Positions 27,601 to 36,880 of a stretch of DNA of 64,000 bases are shown here, piece by piece; the stretch's first letter is position 1, and each line of letters begins with the position of its first letter. The notes beneath the pieces are model-generated. The model had not been told where the DNA came from and searched no databases. It saw nothing but the letters and a program-made list of their open reading frames with translations. The stretch is from contig JAUIGN010000046.1 in NCBI GenBank assembly GCA_030430075.1, positions 1 through 64,000 of the forward strand, in the 5' to 3' direction. A program made the position numbers and the translations under genes. The DNA is from a bacterium (GTDB taxonomy: Bacteria; Planctomycetota; Planctomycetia; Pirellulales; Pirellulaceae).

Positions 27601-28542
27601 GAGACCGCACCGCCCGCCGCGGAAGGTGATTCTTTGTCCGATGGCATGTCGACGGTGAACGATTTCAACAACGTTCGCTCGGCCGAATCGAAGTTGTCGG
27701 ATCTGATTGCACTGGATGCAGAGGCGGCCGAGCGGGATGCGGGTAGCGCGGGCGGAGAGGGATTGGGCGGAGGATTTGGTGGAGGCGTCGTTCCCACAGA
27801 TGCCATGAAGACGGCGCCTGCCAAAGCGGGTCGAGGATACGCGCGTCCGAATGCCAACAATGCACCCGTCCCCCTGCGCGACACGCAAGCGAGCCAGGAA
27901 CGCGCAGATGAAGCAATGCCACCCGTGGAAGCACAGTCCGCCGCACCTCGCCGGCAGCTTGACAACGTCGTCGAGCCAGCCGGCGACACGCCGAGGATCT
28001 CAAATGCCAGACCGACTGCGGAGACGGGGTCGCCCCGGGGCCGGCTGGGTAAGGCGGCGGCTGCCACGACGCAGCCCAAGCCCGGATTGCCCTCGCGCCT
28101 GCCGTCGAAAGCGGGTGACGAATCACCAGATCGACCACAACCGGCGCCGACCGCACCACTTGCTGCCACCCAACTTGCCGATTTGCCCCCCCAGGCGATG
28201 CCGGCCTCGGCAGCCAACCAAAGGACCGTTGTCCCGCCGACGGCGGTACCCAAAGCGGCAGGTATGGCGCCCCTGCGACAAGCGGTTGACGCCAATCGGC
28301 TTGCCGGCAGAAGCCGCAGGTTCCGTCGCGTCTATGCCGGCGGTTCGCTATTCGCAGCGGACCTTCCCCAAGCACCCCGTTCGCTGCATTGGGCGCCGCT
28401 CGTCGTGACCGATGCGGACGGACGTGCCAGCATCTCCGTCACGCTGCCGTCAACGGACGCCGCGTACCAGGTACGTGCGGACGCCCACGGCAACGGCCGC
28501 ATCGGCTCCGGACAGACGACGATTAACGTCCGCCAACCGTGA
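24688..28542 (+). CDS. Giant anti-sigma-like membrane protein with MG2 region
   Basis: This 1284-residue protein probably links an extracytoplasmic event to the upstream ECF sigma factor. Residues 1-100 resemble a zinc-less anti-sigma domain (LWELIYELLPPEEEAALLRR). A membrane helix lies at 104-121 (NWMVAVAATGLLVMSVYALR). Residues about 245-400 have MG2-type segments of alpha-2-macroglobulin-like proteins (HLTTDLPAYEPGDTIGFRTL, then DKKLKLARESYEPGDEVEGR), and further Ig-like strands follow to about 820. Two more hydrophobic segments lie near 857-880 (ILLICGLVMGLIVLAAIASL) and 921-942. A Pro/Ala-rich stretch leads to a C-terminal segment (about 1213-1275: LHWAPLVVTDADGRASISVT) like the A2M domain of macroglobulins. 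No thioester motif is visible. Odd are the three membrane segments around an otherwise extracellular architecture. Confidence 0.72.
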   Translation: MSSNEQLEQPLWELIYELLPPEEEAALLRRITSDPELARAYAKVRLQADMVTSAARINDPGGRVIPPDELAGDQDREHTTDFVVDAGASIEPARRRFTARRLANWMVAVAATGLLVMSVYALRQSQSPAAPEVALMERSAESHFADVATPSEPNGPGPIQTKVASPAIWNEDITNFVSVRTSSLDGTPAAASFEVKLFDDNGQVQYRQTHATDDTGAALVELSAGLSAGASRLEVTASDHQSPPIVTPARSAPSGHVTHLTTDLPAYEPGDTIGFRTLSLSRFDHRVNREVAVEFDVLDDQNEPIAGARQVVTSRRGVSSGSFKIPRLAAYKKLTVQARSPVGAFAPQQREVPVWVADVPQWDKKLKLARESYEPGDEVEGRLTVTTQDGEPAAGKKLFFQATADEQPIELVPPTAVTDAAGSYDFRFALPSSGPLADAALTVRVTDDEATELWVAPIPLHAGQADVTFFAEGGELVAGLRNEVYFEARSSQGEPVHLEGRIVDDEDQEVARATTVHRGRGKFSLTPDADQAYRLIVEKPAGDAQERRLPAVSRDAAVVLHCDGKTYAPGDAIDVTLRMRQPDRGLVLTAACRGSLVGLEAIEPSDFSVADDGTMVSRRALQLAPAASGVIRVTVYESNAVSPHPVAERLVFRRPPRRLDVRLDPIESARPGETISLGLQTVDETERPTPAALGISVANQAILNLADDQGASLETFVYLTSEIRGAADLEDADFYLESGEEAAAALDLLLGTRGWRRIEAVDASLLARIEQSSAAEAFAQQFDADLGTPPQPLRSGFALAPGGDSDPLVNKALVPLVQDNRALIEERQIAAPVPAPATRSTRSSPADPPVTHLDWGTILLICGLVMGLIVLAAIASLVIARSLSRDSNASPAQTPGRSGDFSEPPTAGPTFSWKHELRRPRFWIPTAAMATTLGLLWIGFQGYQQVDSRRLATDRMVAATEETAGAAAPLSETAPPAAEGDSLSDGMSTVNDFNNVRSAESKLSDLIALDAEAAERDAGSAGGEGLGGGFGGGVVPTDAMKTAPAKAGRGYARPNANNAPVPLRDTQASQERADEAMPPVEAQSAAPRRQLDNVVEPAGDTPRISNARPTAETGSPRGRLGKAAAATTQPKPGLPSRLPSKAGDESPDRPQPAPTAPLAATQLADLPPQAMPASAANQRTVVPPTAVPKAAGMAPLRQAVDANRLAGRSRRFRRVYAGGSLFAADLPQAPRSLHWAPLVVTDADGRASISVTLPSTDAAYQVRADAHGNGRIGSGQTTINVRQP

Positions 28543-28608
28543 CCTGGCGTAAGGCCCCCGCGTCGATGCTCGCAAGAACCAACGCTTCGTCACGGACAGC
28601 CCTCGTAG

Positions 28609-28625
28609 GTCATGCTGTGCATGAC
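28609..28625. repeat. Palindrome family GTCATGC-NNN-GCATGAC, copy 1
   Basis: GTCATGC TGT GCATGAC is a perfect 7-bp palindrome with a 3-base loop, flanked by CGTAG and GGAATG. Related copies lie at 28768, 41769 and 47066, all intergenic. Confidence 0.7.
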
Positions 28626-28648
28626 GGAATGCAGATGGAACGGGAGGT

Positions 28649-28760
28649 GGAGACCTTCGGTCGGCGGTTTCGGCGGGGTCGGAGACCCGCGCCGAGCAAT
28701 GGGTCGCAGACCCGCGCCGAGCAATGGGTCGCAGACTCGCGCCGAGCAATGGGTCGGAGT
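28649..28760 (+). repeat. Dispersed repeat family, locus 3 (core plus 25-bp units)
   Basis: The core starts GGAGACCTTCGGTCGGCGG, TTTCGGC. Tandem 25-base units follow from 28676, 28701 and 28726 (GGGTCGCAGACCCGCGCCGA, then GCAAT), plus a partial fourth at 28751. It lies about 105 bases past the stop of the plus-strand gene ending at 28542, in the gap between convergent genes. Confidence 0.88.
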
Positions 28761-28767
28761 TCCGTAG

Positions 28768-28784
28768 GTGATGCTGTGCATGGC
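28768..28784. repeat. Palindrome family, copy 2 (diverged)
   Basis: GTGATGC TGT GCATGGC: the inner ATGC-TGT-GCAT is conserved while the outer pairs have drifted. It directly follows the third dispersed repeat, so the two families are adjacent here. Confidence 0.5.
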
Positions 28785-28792
28785 CTGCGCGA

Positions 28793-31700
28793 CTAGGCCG
28801 CCCGTGGCTCTTCATGAACGGCCAGGAAGCTCATCGCCAACTTGCCGCTTCCCCACAGCAAGGCCAGCAGGCCGATGACGGGCAGGATACCGATCACCAG
28901 GCTGGCGATTCCCAGCAGGATCAGCAGCGTCGCCTGCGTGCGTTGGCCGAGGTGCGCGAGGACTCGCGAGAAACACCAACCGGCGGCCCAGAGGACGAAC
29001 AGCACGGCAACTGCAATCCCGAATTGGGCACACCGCCAAAGCTGCTTTTTGGGAACTGCCTGGACCGTGATCTGGGTGTCGCCACGCGGTGTGGTGAACA
29101 AGAAGAGCTTGCCCCGCACCGGGAGTTCGACATCCAGACTGGCGAAGCCCGAATCCCCATCACTCAAGCCAGAAGTGGGGCCGGCCAATCCGTTCGTTGC
29201 GACCACGAACCCGGAAGCATTGAGGTTCACACCCGCTTGCGTGCGACCGGAATACGCGACTGGCGGTTGGCTGATTGCCCGGCCACCGGTCGCCGCACGG
29301 GGGTCTGACAATGGCATCCCCATCATCCCGGCCGCCCGCGAGGGGCTCACCTGGTCCGCGAGCTGATCTACAGGGCCTGTCGGTGGGCGCTGCTGGTCGC
29401 CCATCCCTGCCACGCCGCCAAACGCTCCGCCACCGCCGCCGAAACCATCGCCCACTCCCAGGCGTCGCGACCGGCTTCCCAACAACGGTTGCTGTCCGCG
29501 GCTCTGCCCGGGCCGCCCTTCGGCGCCCTGGTTGGGTTGCTCGAACTGCTGGGCGCCGTCGGCTTGAGGGGAACGCGTTTGTTCGGCGAGCTGCTGCTGA
29601 TATCGCTCGATCTGCTCGCCTCGTTCACTCCTCCGGGCTCGTCCGAAGGCCGAGCGGGATTCGCCCTCGGCCTCAATTCGAAAACGGGGAAGCTGCTGAG
29701 GCAATGCATCCAGCGCCTTCGCCGCCTTTGCTTCCGCTTTCTTCGCCGGTCCCTTGCCCGACCCGGCGGTGATTCGGTCGAGCTGCTTGGCGTCCTGTTT
29801 CTCGTCGTCCTGGACGGCAAAATGGTTCTTGTCCAGCCAACGCGAATTGAAGCCACCAGGTGCTTCGTTATCGTCTGCCACGGCCTTCGTCCCCAGCTCA
29901 ACGTCAGCCCGGAAGAAATTTGAATTCAGATTGTTGACAATGTTCGATGCCCGGCTGGACCGTTGCGACGCGTAGGCCGAAAACAGCTTGGCCCGATTGT
30001 CCGGAGCTACCGCCGAACTGATCTCTTTTTCCTGCGTCGCGAGCTGACGATTGGCTTCGGACAACACCAGACTGTTGTTGCGCAGTTCGGCCTGGAATTG
30101 GTCGTTGCGATTGAAGCTCTCGTAGGTCTGGGCATAGTTGTTCATCGCCAGTCCCAACTGCTTGAGGTTATTGGCAGCTCGGATCTTAGAGAAGACGCCC
30201 CGCTTGCCGCTGATAACGTGCCGCAATTGTTCAATCTGGCGATTCCGGTAGGCCAGGAACCCGGCCGCCAACTCAGCCTCTTCGCGGACGCGCTTCATCG
30301 TCCCGTCAAAGCGGAAGAACTGGTGCGAGTCCGGCAGGTGCAGGCGCACGTGGCTCAGCTCCACCTTGATCCGTTTCGTCTTGACCAGCGGAAACTCGAT
30401 GCGACGCAATGTCGAAAGCGTGCCCAGCAAGCCTCCGTATTTGATCTCGACAGGATAATCCAGGTCGCCCGCCGCCGTCTTGATCAGCGGAATCCGCAAT
30501 TGGCGGAGGTCAACCTGACCGCCATTCGCCGCCGGCACTTCGGTTGGCTTGACCGGCTCGCCGGCAACGCGGACAGTCCACAGTTGCGCGCCGGGCGGCA
30601 ATTCGATCTCCAGATACTGTTCGGTTTTGTTGTCAACTCGATACTCCTGCAGTCCCCGGTAGGTGCCGTTTCCATCAACAACCAGGGTCGCCTGGGCCAG
30701 GCGGATCGCTGCGCCGGCCGTCTCGACGACCTCGCGGCGACGGAGAGCAAATGTCAGATTCTGCTGCGCGTCATCCGCTACGATAAAGGCTTGGGTAATC
30801 TTGTTATCTAAGACCTGAGACAAGGTGGCCCATTTGGTTTGGTCGCGACGCAGGGCCTGCATCCCCGCCGTATCACGGACCACCACTTCGTCCCGTCCGG
30901 CATTCTCCAGAACGACGTATCGCTGGAGATTCTCGACGGACTCGAGCAGCGGAATCGGCGCGGAATGCTCGGCATCCCGCAACGCCACATCGTTTTCCAC
31001 CAGTACGATCAGCTCGCCCATCTTGTCATCCTGCAACTCCAGCGTGACCTGAATCCGATCCGGGTCGTCCGCGACATCTTGGATGGTCGTTTGTCGCAGC
31101 ATGGGGACCGTAATTCTGGCGTCTCGCAGGCGAGCCGGGAGGCCGAAGGTGACGGAACGAACCCCCGCGTTCTTGATCGCAAACCGCAGCAAGACCGTCT
31201 CTTCAATCTCGCGCGTTGTCACGCGCACGTTGGAAATGGTCGACGCTTCCACTTCGGGCGTCACCGCCGTGGTCCGCAGCGTCGCCCCGTAGTCGCGCGA
31301 GGTGTAGGCGACCGCCAGCCCCGTGTGGCTTCGCTGCTCGGAATGGAGCCAAGTCGCGACGCGCGAAAGTGGCACGGTGCGGCAATTGGCAAGCTCCAGC
31401 AGCCGGACCTGATAGGCGGGGTCGGCTTGAATGGCGACGTGCCCTTGCTGCTCGCCAACATCCAGAACTTCGATCTTGGGCAAGCCGACATCACTCGCAT
31501 CGGCCGCCCGGCGGACGTGGCCGCTGACCAGGATTGAAAACTCCTCCCGCTGGCCTTCGGACAGATAGATGCTCAACAAGGGCCGTCCCGCCTGATCTTG
31601 AGTCGATTGTTCGAAGACCCCGGGCGCGTCAACGCGGTCCAATTGAAATTCGGCGGGCAACAGAACCCGCAGCCGATGAACGGGCCGTTGCTTGACATGC

Positions 31701-34700
31701 ACCGTGACTCTCGATTCGTAGCCCGTTTCCCGCGCGCCGACGCGGACCAGGGTCTGCAGCGTCGCGGCCGTCTGTTCGCTTCTCGGCGTCGTGGCGGGAT
31801 CGGCCAGTGGTGCCGCCGCGAGACCGATCGTGAAGGGCGTGGTCACGAAGCGAAAATCCTGGAAGGGCCGGATTCCCAGCGGGCTCTCTTCCTCCACAGC
31901 GGCCATCACGGCCCGGCTGGACTCGGTCGGATCCGTGCGGCTGACACCGATCGCCTCACGCGTCTCGACGGCCAGCAGCGGGCTACGACGAATCGCTACG
32001 TGACCCTGGTGCAGCACGGCGTCCGGGACAGTCGCCAGCGGCACCGTAAAGCTGGCCAGGTCCCCCTGCCCCACCGCCTCGCGGCGCGAGAAAAGCAAGG
32101 TCATCGTTTCGCTGCCGGTCGTCGCCTTGAGCAGATTCACATCGAGCTGCTGTCCATCGCCGGCCGGTTTTACGGTCCAGCCGCGCACATTGTCTCCCAG
32201 GACTTTTTCCAACAAGTATTCGGCCGGCAATTGGATGGTGAAGGTTGCTCGCTGCGTGCGAAATTGCAGGTCGAACTGCCACGCCATCCGCAACCCGTCC
32301 TCCTGGATATCAAACAGGGCGGTCGACTGGACGGTCAGACTTTGGTCGACGTCCCCCGCACCCACTTTGGGGCGCCATTGCAATTGAACCGCACCCCCGG
32401 CGCCTAACGCCGTGATGAATGGTTGATCATCCCGCTGGGTCTCGAAGGTCTGTTGGTCGGCCACCCCCGCCAGCCGGACTTCCGTCTCGGCGGCCGGAAT
32501 GGTAAGTGCCAGTCGGGTCGCCGGCGCCACGGGGATCACGCCGTCGACCTGCCGCCAGCCGCCGCTGCGCGTCAGATGGAGACGAACCGAGAGCGCCAAC
32601 CGATGGCGCCCCCGCCCCTGCAGATGGACCAGCACGAACGACTCGGCCTCCGGCGGCGGTGCGACCTTCGCCTGTTGTTGCGCTTCCGCCTGTTGGTTCG
32701 CCGCCTGCGGCACCGGAGGTTGGGCCGTAATAACCTGGATGCGGGCCGTTTGGTTGTCGAGCGTCGCGGCGGCCAGTACGGCGCGGCGCAGCGGCAGCGG
32801 CACCGCCACCGGCTCGTCGACGTACACGTCGAGATCGATGTGGCCCGAAATCGTCAGTTGGTCGTCGTCCGCCAAAACGGCCGCGTACGCTCCACCGGCC
32901 AGCGCATAAGCCGCCGGCGGCGGTTGCTGGTCGAGCGGCTGATCGGGGAACGCACGCTTCCAAAGACGCGTGTATTCATCCAGGGGGACCAGCACACGCT
33001 CCGCATTTTGCAACCCGTCAGCGTCGTCGGCATCGTAAGGGATGATGACGGCCTCCGGCGGGAGCTGCAGGGGTGGGCCGGGCTGTAGCAGATCAGCGAG
33101 CCCCTCCGGCGTGAGCACTCGCCCGGGCGGCGGCGCCGGCTGGGCCAGCGCTGCGGCCGGCCAGGCCGCGCTGGCCAGCGTGGACACGGCGGCAATCAGC
33201 AAGAGCACAGACACCGTCGAGGCCGCGGATCCGCTGGACGACGGGCCCGTTGCCGACTGCGGTGGGGAGCCGCCTGGGCGGCGGCGAATCGAGCCGACCG
33301 CGCTGAAGGCACGCACAATCTTGCTGCACGCCGCAACCGCCAGGTAATACACGGCAACCAGACAAGTCGCATAGAACGGGCCGTCGAACGTTGCGCCCAG
33401 GTCGAGATCGGTCACCCACCCGATCACCGGCGGCAGCAGGAGGGCTGCCAACGAGGACTCGATCAGAAAGCGAACTTTGCGGCGCGGCGGTCTTCGCGTC
33501 AATCCGATTCCCACGACGGCCACCAGAATTGCCAGTGCGTACCCCAGGAACTTCAAGCGGTTTCCATCGACAAGCGACGCACGAAGGACGGGCGCGGCTC
33601 CCATGCTGTGAAAGCTGACGCGTTCGCCCCGCTCGTGCAAATCGATCTGTAGGCTGCGGACGCCCTCCAAGGCCCAGTACTCGCGCGACGCCGGTTCGCC
33701 GTCCGTCGCTTCCAGGCCTTCCGCGCCGGACGCAGCCTCCGTAACCGGCGGCACAACGACCGGTGCCGGTGACGTGGCCGGAGCCGTCGTTGCACTGGCG
33801 GGGGCCGGTTCGGCAGGGGCCGTACTGTCCGCCGCCTGTCCGACGGCTTCACCGGCGGCTTCCATCGGCATCGCCAGAGGGCGGTCCATCGATTCAGTTT
33901 CTGCAAACTCTTCACTCAACCTCAGCTCGTCGGTAGCCGTGTCCGCGCCGATTCCGTAGCGAGCATGGGGGGTCGCTGCAGAGCCGACCGGCCGGGCTTG
34001 CCTCGCCAGCTGGAAAGGTCCGGCACGAAAGCCGCCGGACAGCTTCCATAACGCTCCGGCGGCGACCGCCAGCGGTGACATCCGGGGAGACTGATGACGC
34101 TGCACGGATCCCTCGGCGCGGAGGACCTGATGTCCCGTGGGCAGGACCAGATCCCAGGTCAGGTCGGCCACCGGAACTTCGTACTTGACGGCGTCCACAT
34201 CGCCCCGGATAAACAGCCGGGGCGCCGCAATCTCGACGTTCCCCATGAGCGAAAACGGGGAACCGGTCGACTCGTATACGAACTGCAGATTGCGGGTCGT
34301 GTGATCCGCTTTCGGCGGCAGGCTGATCAGCAAGCCCGTGCCGTCACGTTGCGGCGTGGCCGGCACACCGTCCAGTGTGGCGGACCAGAGTTGGGTTCGC
34401 TGCGGATCGGGCAGATCAACCTGCAGGTAGGTGGCCTTCGTTCGCATCTCGTAGCGTGCCGCGGTTTGACTTCGTCCGCTGGCGGACACCAGTGTCACGA
34501 GCTCGACGCGCTGCACGATGGCGGTCGGCAAGCCATAGGCTGGTCGCCGGACGACGTTCGCTGCGACCTGGGCTTCACGACCGATGAACCCAAAGGCCCC
34601 CAGCAAGCGGCGTCCTACCTGGTATTCGGCGCCGACCAGTTCGCCGACGTCAATCGCACGGCCCTCGGTCTGCAGCTCGATATCGAATTCAGCGCTGCCC

Positions 34701-36880
34701 TCGACCGCCACCATGGCCGTTTGGTAGGACACCTGGCCCGCCCGCACCATGGGCAGCTCCCAGCCGCTCGGTTCGTCAGCGGGAAGTTGCTGTGAAAAGT
34801 CGACCGCCAAGCGAACGACACCCGCCTGCCCGTCGGCCAGCAGGACCGTCCATCGTCGTCGTCCGTCGATGATCTCGCTGTTGTATTCCTTCACGCGCAC
34901 CCCGTCCAAGCCGCGGATCGACAGGGCGGCGGGGGTGGTCTCCGGCAGGTCGAAGACCAACCGGCGCGTCGCCGCGTGGCGGACGTCGTAGGCCACCTCG
35001 TAGTGCGCCGCCAGTCCGTCGGGCGTGATTCCCAGAAAGGCATAGGTCTGGGCCGTCAACCGGGGCCGGCCTCGCTGCAGATGAATCGTGGCCGCGTAGG
35101 GTTGCGTAACGTACTGGTAGGCCAGGCTGGTTGGTGCCCCGGCCAATCCGAAGGTCGTCTTCTCTGCCTCGTCGAGCGGAGTCAGGCCGGTGACGTCCAG
35201 TGGCCGAGCGATCAGGTCGTCGGCGGTCTGAACAGCGATCGCGCCTTCGTCGCGGGCGGCTCCGATCACCGTGAACACCGGAAACTCGACTTCCCGCTCG
35301 GACCACTCATCCAGCCAGCCGGCGGGCGTAGCATTGGCGTCAAACAGCAGCTCGAACCGCTCTCCAAGCGCGATGCCTTGCGGGAGCCGCACATGCAGGC
35401 GAGTGCCCCCGCCGGGCAATTCGAATCGTTCGCGAGGGAGCTCTGCGCCCTCGCGGGTGGCGACCTTGGTGACCGTCCAGCCCGCCGGCACACCCAGGTC
35501 GACGGTGAATACTTTCTCCGCTTCCGGCTCGACCGTAACACCGCCGCGCACGATCTGCTGCCGTTCGTTCAACAGCAACAGCACGTGCGCGTTGACTTGG
35601 GTCCGAGCCGGCGGCCGGCGAAAGCGGGCCGTCAGCTCGAAGGCCGCCTGCGGGGCGTAGTAGACGACAACCGAACGCACGCGCGGCGCCCCCGGTTCGG
35701 CCTCAAAAACACTGGCCGGCAAACGCCGTTCGAGGACCCGGTTATCGATCGGAATGAGCCCGTCCGCGTCAATCGTCTCGACCGCCAGCCGATCTTCGAG
35801 CAGCAGCCCGACCACCGCCACGTGGTTGTTCACGTCGAGCGGTTCGAATCGCGGCATGGACCAGGCCTCCCGCCCTGACGCCGGCCCGGTGGCCGAGAGG
35901 TTCAAGACGACGGTCTCGGTTGTCGGTTCGCGCAACGTCACTTCGAGCGTCCGTGCGGCATTCGCCTCGGGAGCTGCCGCGACTTCCCACCGCGACAGCA
36001 AGGGAGAGCTGACATCGGACACCTCGAAACCGTCCGGAATCCGAAACCGAAACTGTTCGACGGCACCGTGCAAGACGCCCAGTGAGAACGTGGCGTGTAA
36101 CCGTTCGTATGCCTGCGTCACCTCGTCCACCATCACACTGCGGGCCATCACGACCCGCTGTTGGAGGAGCGTCCGGTTGTTGAGCGACATGGCGAGTTCC
36201 AGCCGTCCGCGCGGCGGCACGAGCTCGAAACGTGTCAGTCCTTGATCGGCGTCCACCGCACGGCGAGACACGGCGGCACCCGACTTCAATTCGACATTGC
36301 CCGGCACGGTCAATTGCATGCGGCGCGACGGGGGTGACGGAAGTTCGAACGTCAGCGACTGCTGGGCGGCCGTGGTCTGCAACGCGGCGACCAGGTCCAG
36401 CGCCAGGCGATGCCTCCCCTGCCCTTCGACAAAGACCGTCAGGCCCCCCTGATCGTCACGGGCCAGCGGCGCCGCACCGTCATCAAGGGCGGCGGCCCGG
36501 ATGCCGACGTCCTGGAGCGGCAACGGAACGGCGAACAAACCTGGCGTAAAGACTTCCAGGTCAAGCGTGGCGGCGATGGTGGCCCGACCGTCGGCAATGG
36601 TCACTTCGTAATCGGCAGCCAACATCAGCCAATCGCGGGGCGTTTCCGTTGCCGGTTGCTCGGCGGCCTTCGCCAACAAGGCTTCATACTCCTGCCGACC
36701 AAGGAATACGCGTTGGGTGTCCCCTTCGAGCAACGCATCGAGATCTTCAAACGGCACAAAGATCTCCCGAATCGGCGGCACTTCCGGGGGTCCGTTCGGC
36801 GGCGGTGGATCGGCCGCGCGTACGAGGACAGGGATCACAATCGCGCCCAGGCAAACAAGCCACGTGGTGGTGCTACGCAT
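28793..36880 (-). CDS. Giant envelope protein, apparent fusion of two paralogs
   Basis: A single frame of 2695 residues. A signal peptide opens it (MRSTTTWLVCLGAIVIPVLV, RAADPP), with AAGGAGGT ahead of ATG 36880. The first half has the module start IREIFVPFEDLDALLEGDTQ, RVFLGRQEYEALLAKA, long beta-rich stretches and C-terminal hydrophobic segments near 1115-1190. At residue about 1223 a second signal-like segment appears (VSVLLLIAAVSTLASAAWPA, AALAQ), followed by the same module start (EAVIIPYDADDADG, RVLVPLDEYTRLWKRAF), another beta-rich body and two C-terminal membrane segments. The upstream gene is a third copy. I see no known domain. The halves are about 1222 and 1473 residues, so two full-length proteins seem fused; an internal GTG at 33214 lacks a ribosome binding site. 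The start overlaps the upstream stop by a few bases. Confidence 0.82.
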   Translation of the reverse strand: MRSTTTWLVCLGAIVIPVLVRAADPPPPNGPPEVPPIREIFVPFEDLDALLEGDTQRVFLGRQEYEALLAKAAEQPATETPRDWLMLAADYEVTIADGRATIAATLDLEVFTPGLFAVPLPLQDVGIRAAALDDGAAPLARDDQGGLTVFVEGQGRHRLALDLVAALQTTAAQQSLTFELPSPPSRRMQLTVPGNVELKSGAAVSRRAVDADQGLTRFELVPPRGRLELAMSLNNRTLLQQRVVMARSVMVDEVTQAYERLHATFSLGVLHGAVEQFRFRIPDGFEVSDVSSPLLSRWEVAAAPEANAARTLEVTLREPTTETVVLNLSATGPASGREAWSMPRFEPLDVNNHVAVVGLLLEDRLAVETIDADGLIPIDNRVLERRLPASVFEAEPGAPRVRSVVVYYAPQAAFELTARFRRPPARTQVNAHVLLLLNERQQIVRGGVTVEPEAEKVFTVDLGVPAGWTVTKVATREGAELPRERFELPGGGTRLHVRLPQGIALGERFELLFDANATPAGWLDEWSEREVEFPVFTVIGAARDEGAIAVQTADDLIARPLDVTGLTPLDEAEKTTFGLAGAPTSLAYQYVTQPYAATIHLQRGRPRLTAQTYAFLGITPDGLAAHYEVAYDVRHAATRRLVFDLPETTPAALSIRGLDGVRVKEYNSEIIDGRRRWTVLLADGQAGVVRLAVDFSQQLPADEPSGWELPMVRAGQVSYQTAMVAVEGSAEFDIELQTEGRAIDVGELVGAEYQVGRRLLGAFGFIGREAQVAANVVRRPAYGLPTAIVQRVELVTLVSASGRSQTAARYEMRTKATYLQVDLPDPQRTQLWSATLDGVPATPQRDGTGLLISLPPKADHTTRNLQFVYESTGSPFSLMGNVEIAAPRLFIRGDVDAVKYEVPVADLTWDLVLPTGHQVLRAEGSVQRHQSPRMSPLAVAAGALWKLSGGFRAGPFQLARQARPVGSAATPHARYGIGADTATDELRLSEEFAETESMDRPLAMPMEAAGEAVGQAADSTAPAEPAPASATTAPATSPAPVVVPPVTEAASGAEGLEATDGEPASREYWALEGVRSLQIDLHERGERVSFHSMGAAPVLRASLVDGNRLKFLGYALAILVAVVGIGLTRRPPRRKVRFLIESSLAALLLPPVIGWVTDLDLGATFDGPFYATCLVAVYYLAVAACSKIVRAFSAVGSIRRRPGGSPPQSATGPSSSGSAASTVSVLLLIAAVSTLASAAWPAAALAQPAPPPGRVLTPEGLADLLQPGPPLQLPPEAVIIPYDADDADGLQNAERVLVPLDEYTRLWKRAFPDQPLDQQPPPAAYALAGGAYAAVLADDDQLTISGHIDLDVYVDEPVAVPLPLRRAVLAAATLDNQTARIQVITAQPPVPQAANQQAEAQQQAKVAPPPEAESFVLVHLQGRGRHRLALSVRLHLTRSGGWRQVDGVIPVAPATRLALTIPAAETEVRLAGVADQQTFETQRDDQPFITALGAGGAVQLQWRPKVGAGDVDQSLTVQSTALFDIQEDGLRMAWQFDLQFRTQRATFTIQLPAEYLLEKVLGDNVRGWTVKPAGDGQQLDVNLLKATTGSETMTLLFSRREAVGQGDLASFTVPLATVPDAVLHQGHVAIRRSPLLAVETREAIGVSRTDPTESSRAVMAAVEEESPLGIRPFQDFRFVTTPFTIGLAAAPLADPATTPRSEQTAATLQTLVRVGARETGYESRVTVHVKQRPVHRLRVLLPAEFQLDRVDAPGVFEQSTQDQAGRPLLSIYLSEGQREEFSILVSGHVRRAADASDVGLPKIEVLDVGEQQGHVAIQADPAYQVRLLELANCRTVPLSRVATWLHSEQRSHTGLAVAYTSRDYGATLRTTAVTPEVEASTISNVRVTTREIEETVLLRFAIKNAGVRSVTFGLPARLRDARITVPMLRQTTIQDVADDPDRIQVTLELQDDKMGELIVLVENDVALRDAEHSAPIPLLESVENLQRYVVLENAGRDEVVVRDTAGMQALRRDQTKWATLSQVLDNKITQAFIVADDAQQNLTFALRRREVVETAGAAIRLAQATLVVDGNGTYRGLQEYRVDNKTEQYLEIELPPGAQLWTVRVAGEPVKPTEVPAANGGQVDLRQLRIPLIKTAAGDLDYPVEIKYGGLLGTLSTLRRIEFPLVKTKRIKVELSHVRLHLPDSHQFFRFDGTMKRVREEAELAAGFLAYRNRQIEQLRHVISGKRGVFSKIRAANNLKQLGLAMNNYAQTYESFNRNDQFQAELRNNSLVLSEANRQLATQEKEISSAVAPDNRAKLFSAYASQRSSRASNIVNNLNSNFFRADVELGTKAVADDNEAPGGFNSRWLDKNHFAVQDDEKQDAKQLDRITAGSGKGPAKKAEAKAAKALDALPQQLPRFRIEAEGESRSAFGRARRSERGEQIERYQQQLAEQTRSPQADGAQQFEQPNQGAEGRPGQSRGQQPLLGSRSRRLGVGDGFGGGGGAFGGVAGMGDQQRPPTGPVDQLADQVSPSRAAGMMGMPLSDPRAATGGRAISQPPVAYSGRTQAGVNLNASGFVVATNGLAGPTSGLSDGDSGFASLDVELPVRGKLFLFTTPRGDTQITVQAVPKKQLWRCAQFGIAVAVLFVLWAAGWCFSRVLAHLGQRTQATLLILLGIASLVIGILPVIGLLALLWGSGKLAMSFLAVHEEPRAA

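Noticed and set aside
29963-30811. Plus-strand frames opposite the giant protein genes
   Set aside because: All coincide with the third-position GC pattern of the minus-strand genes and carry no motif.
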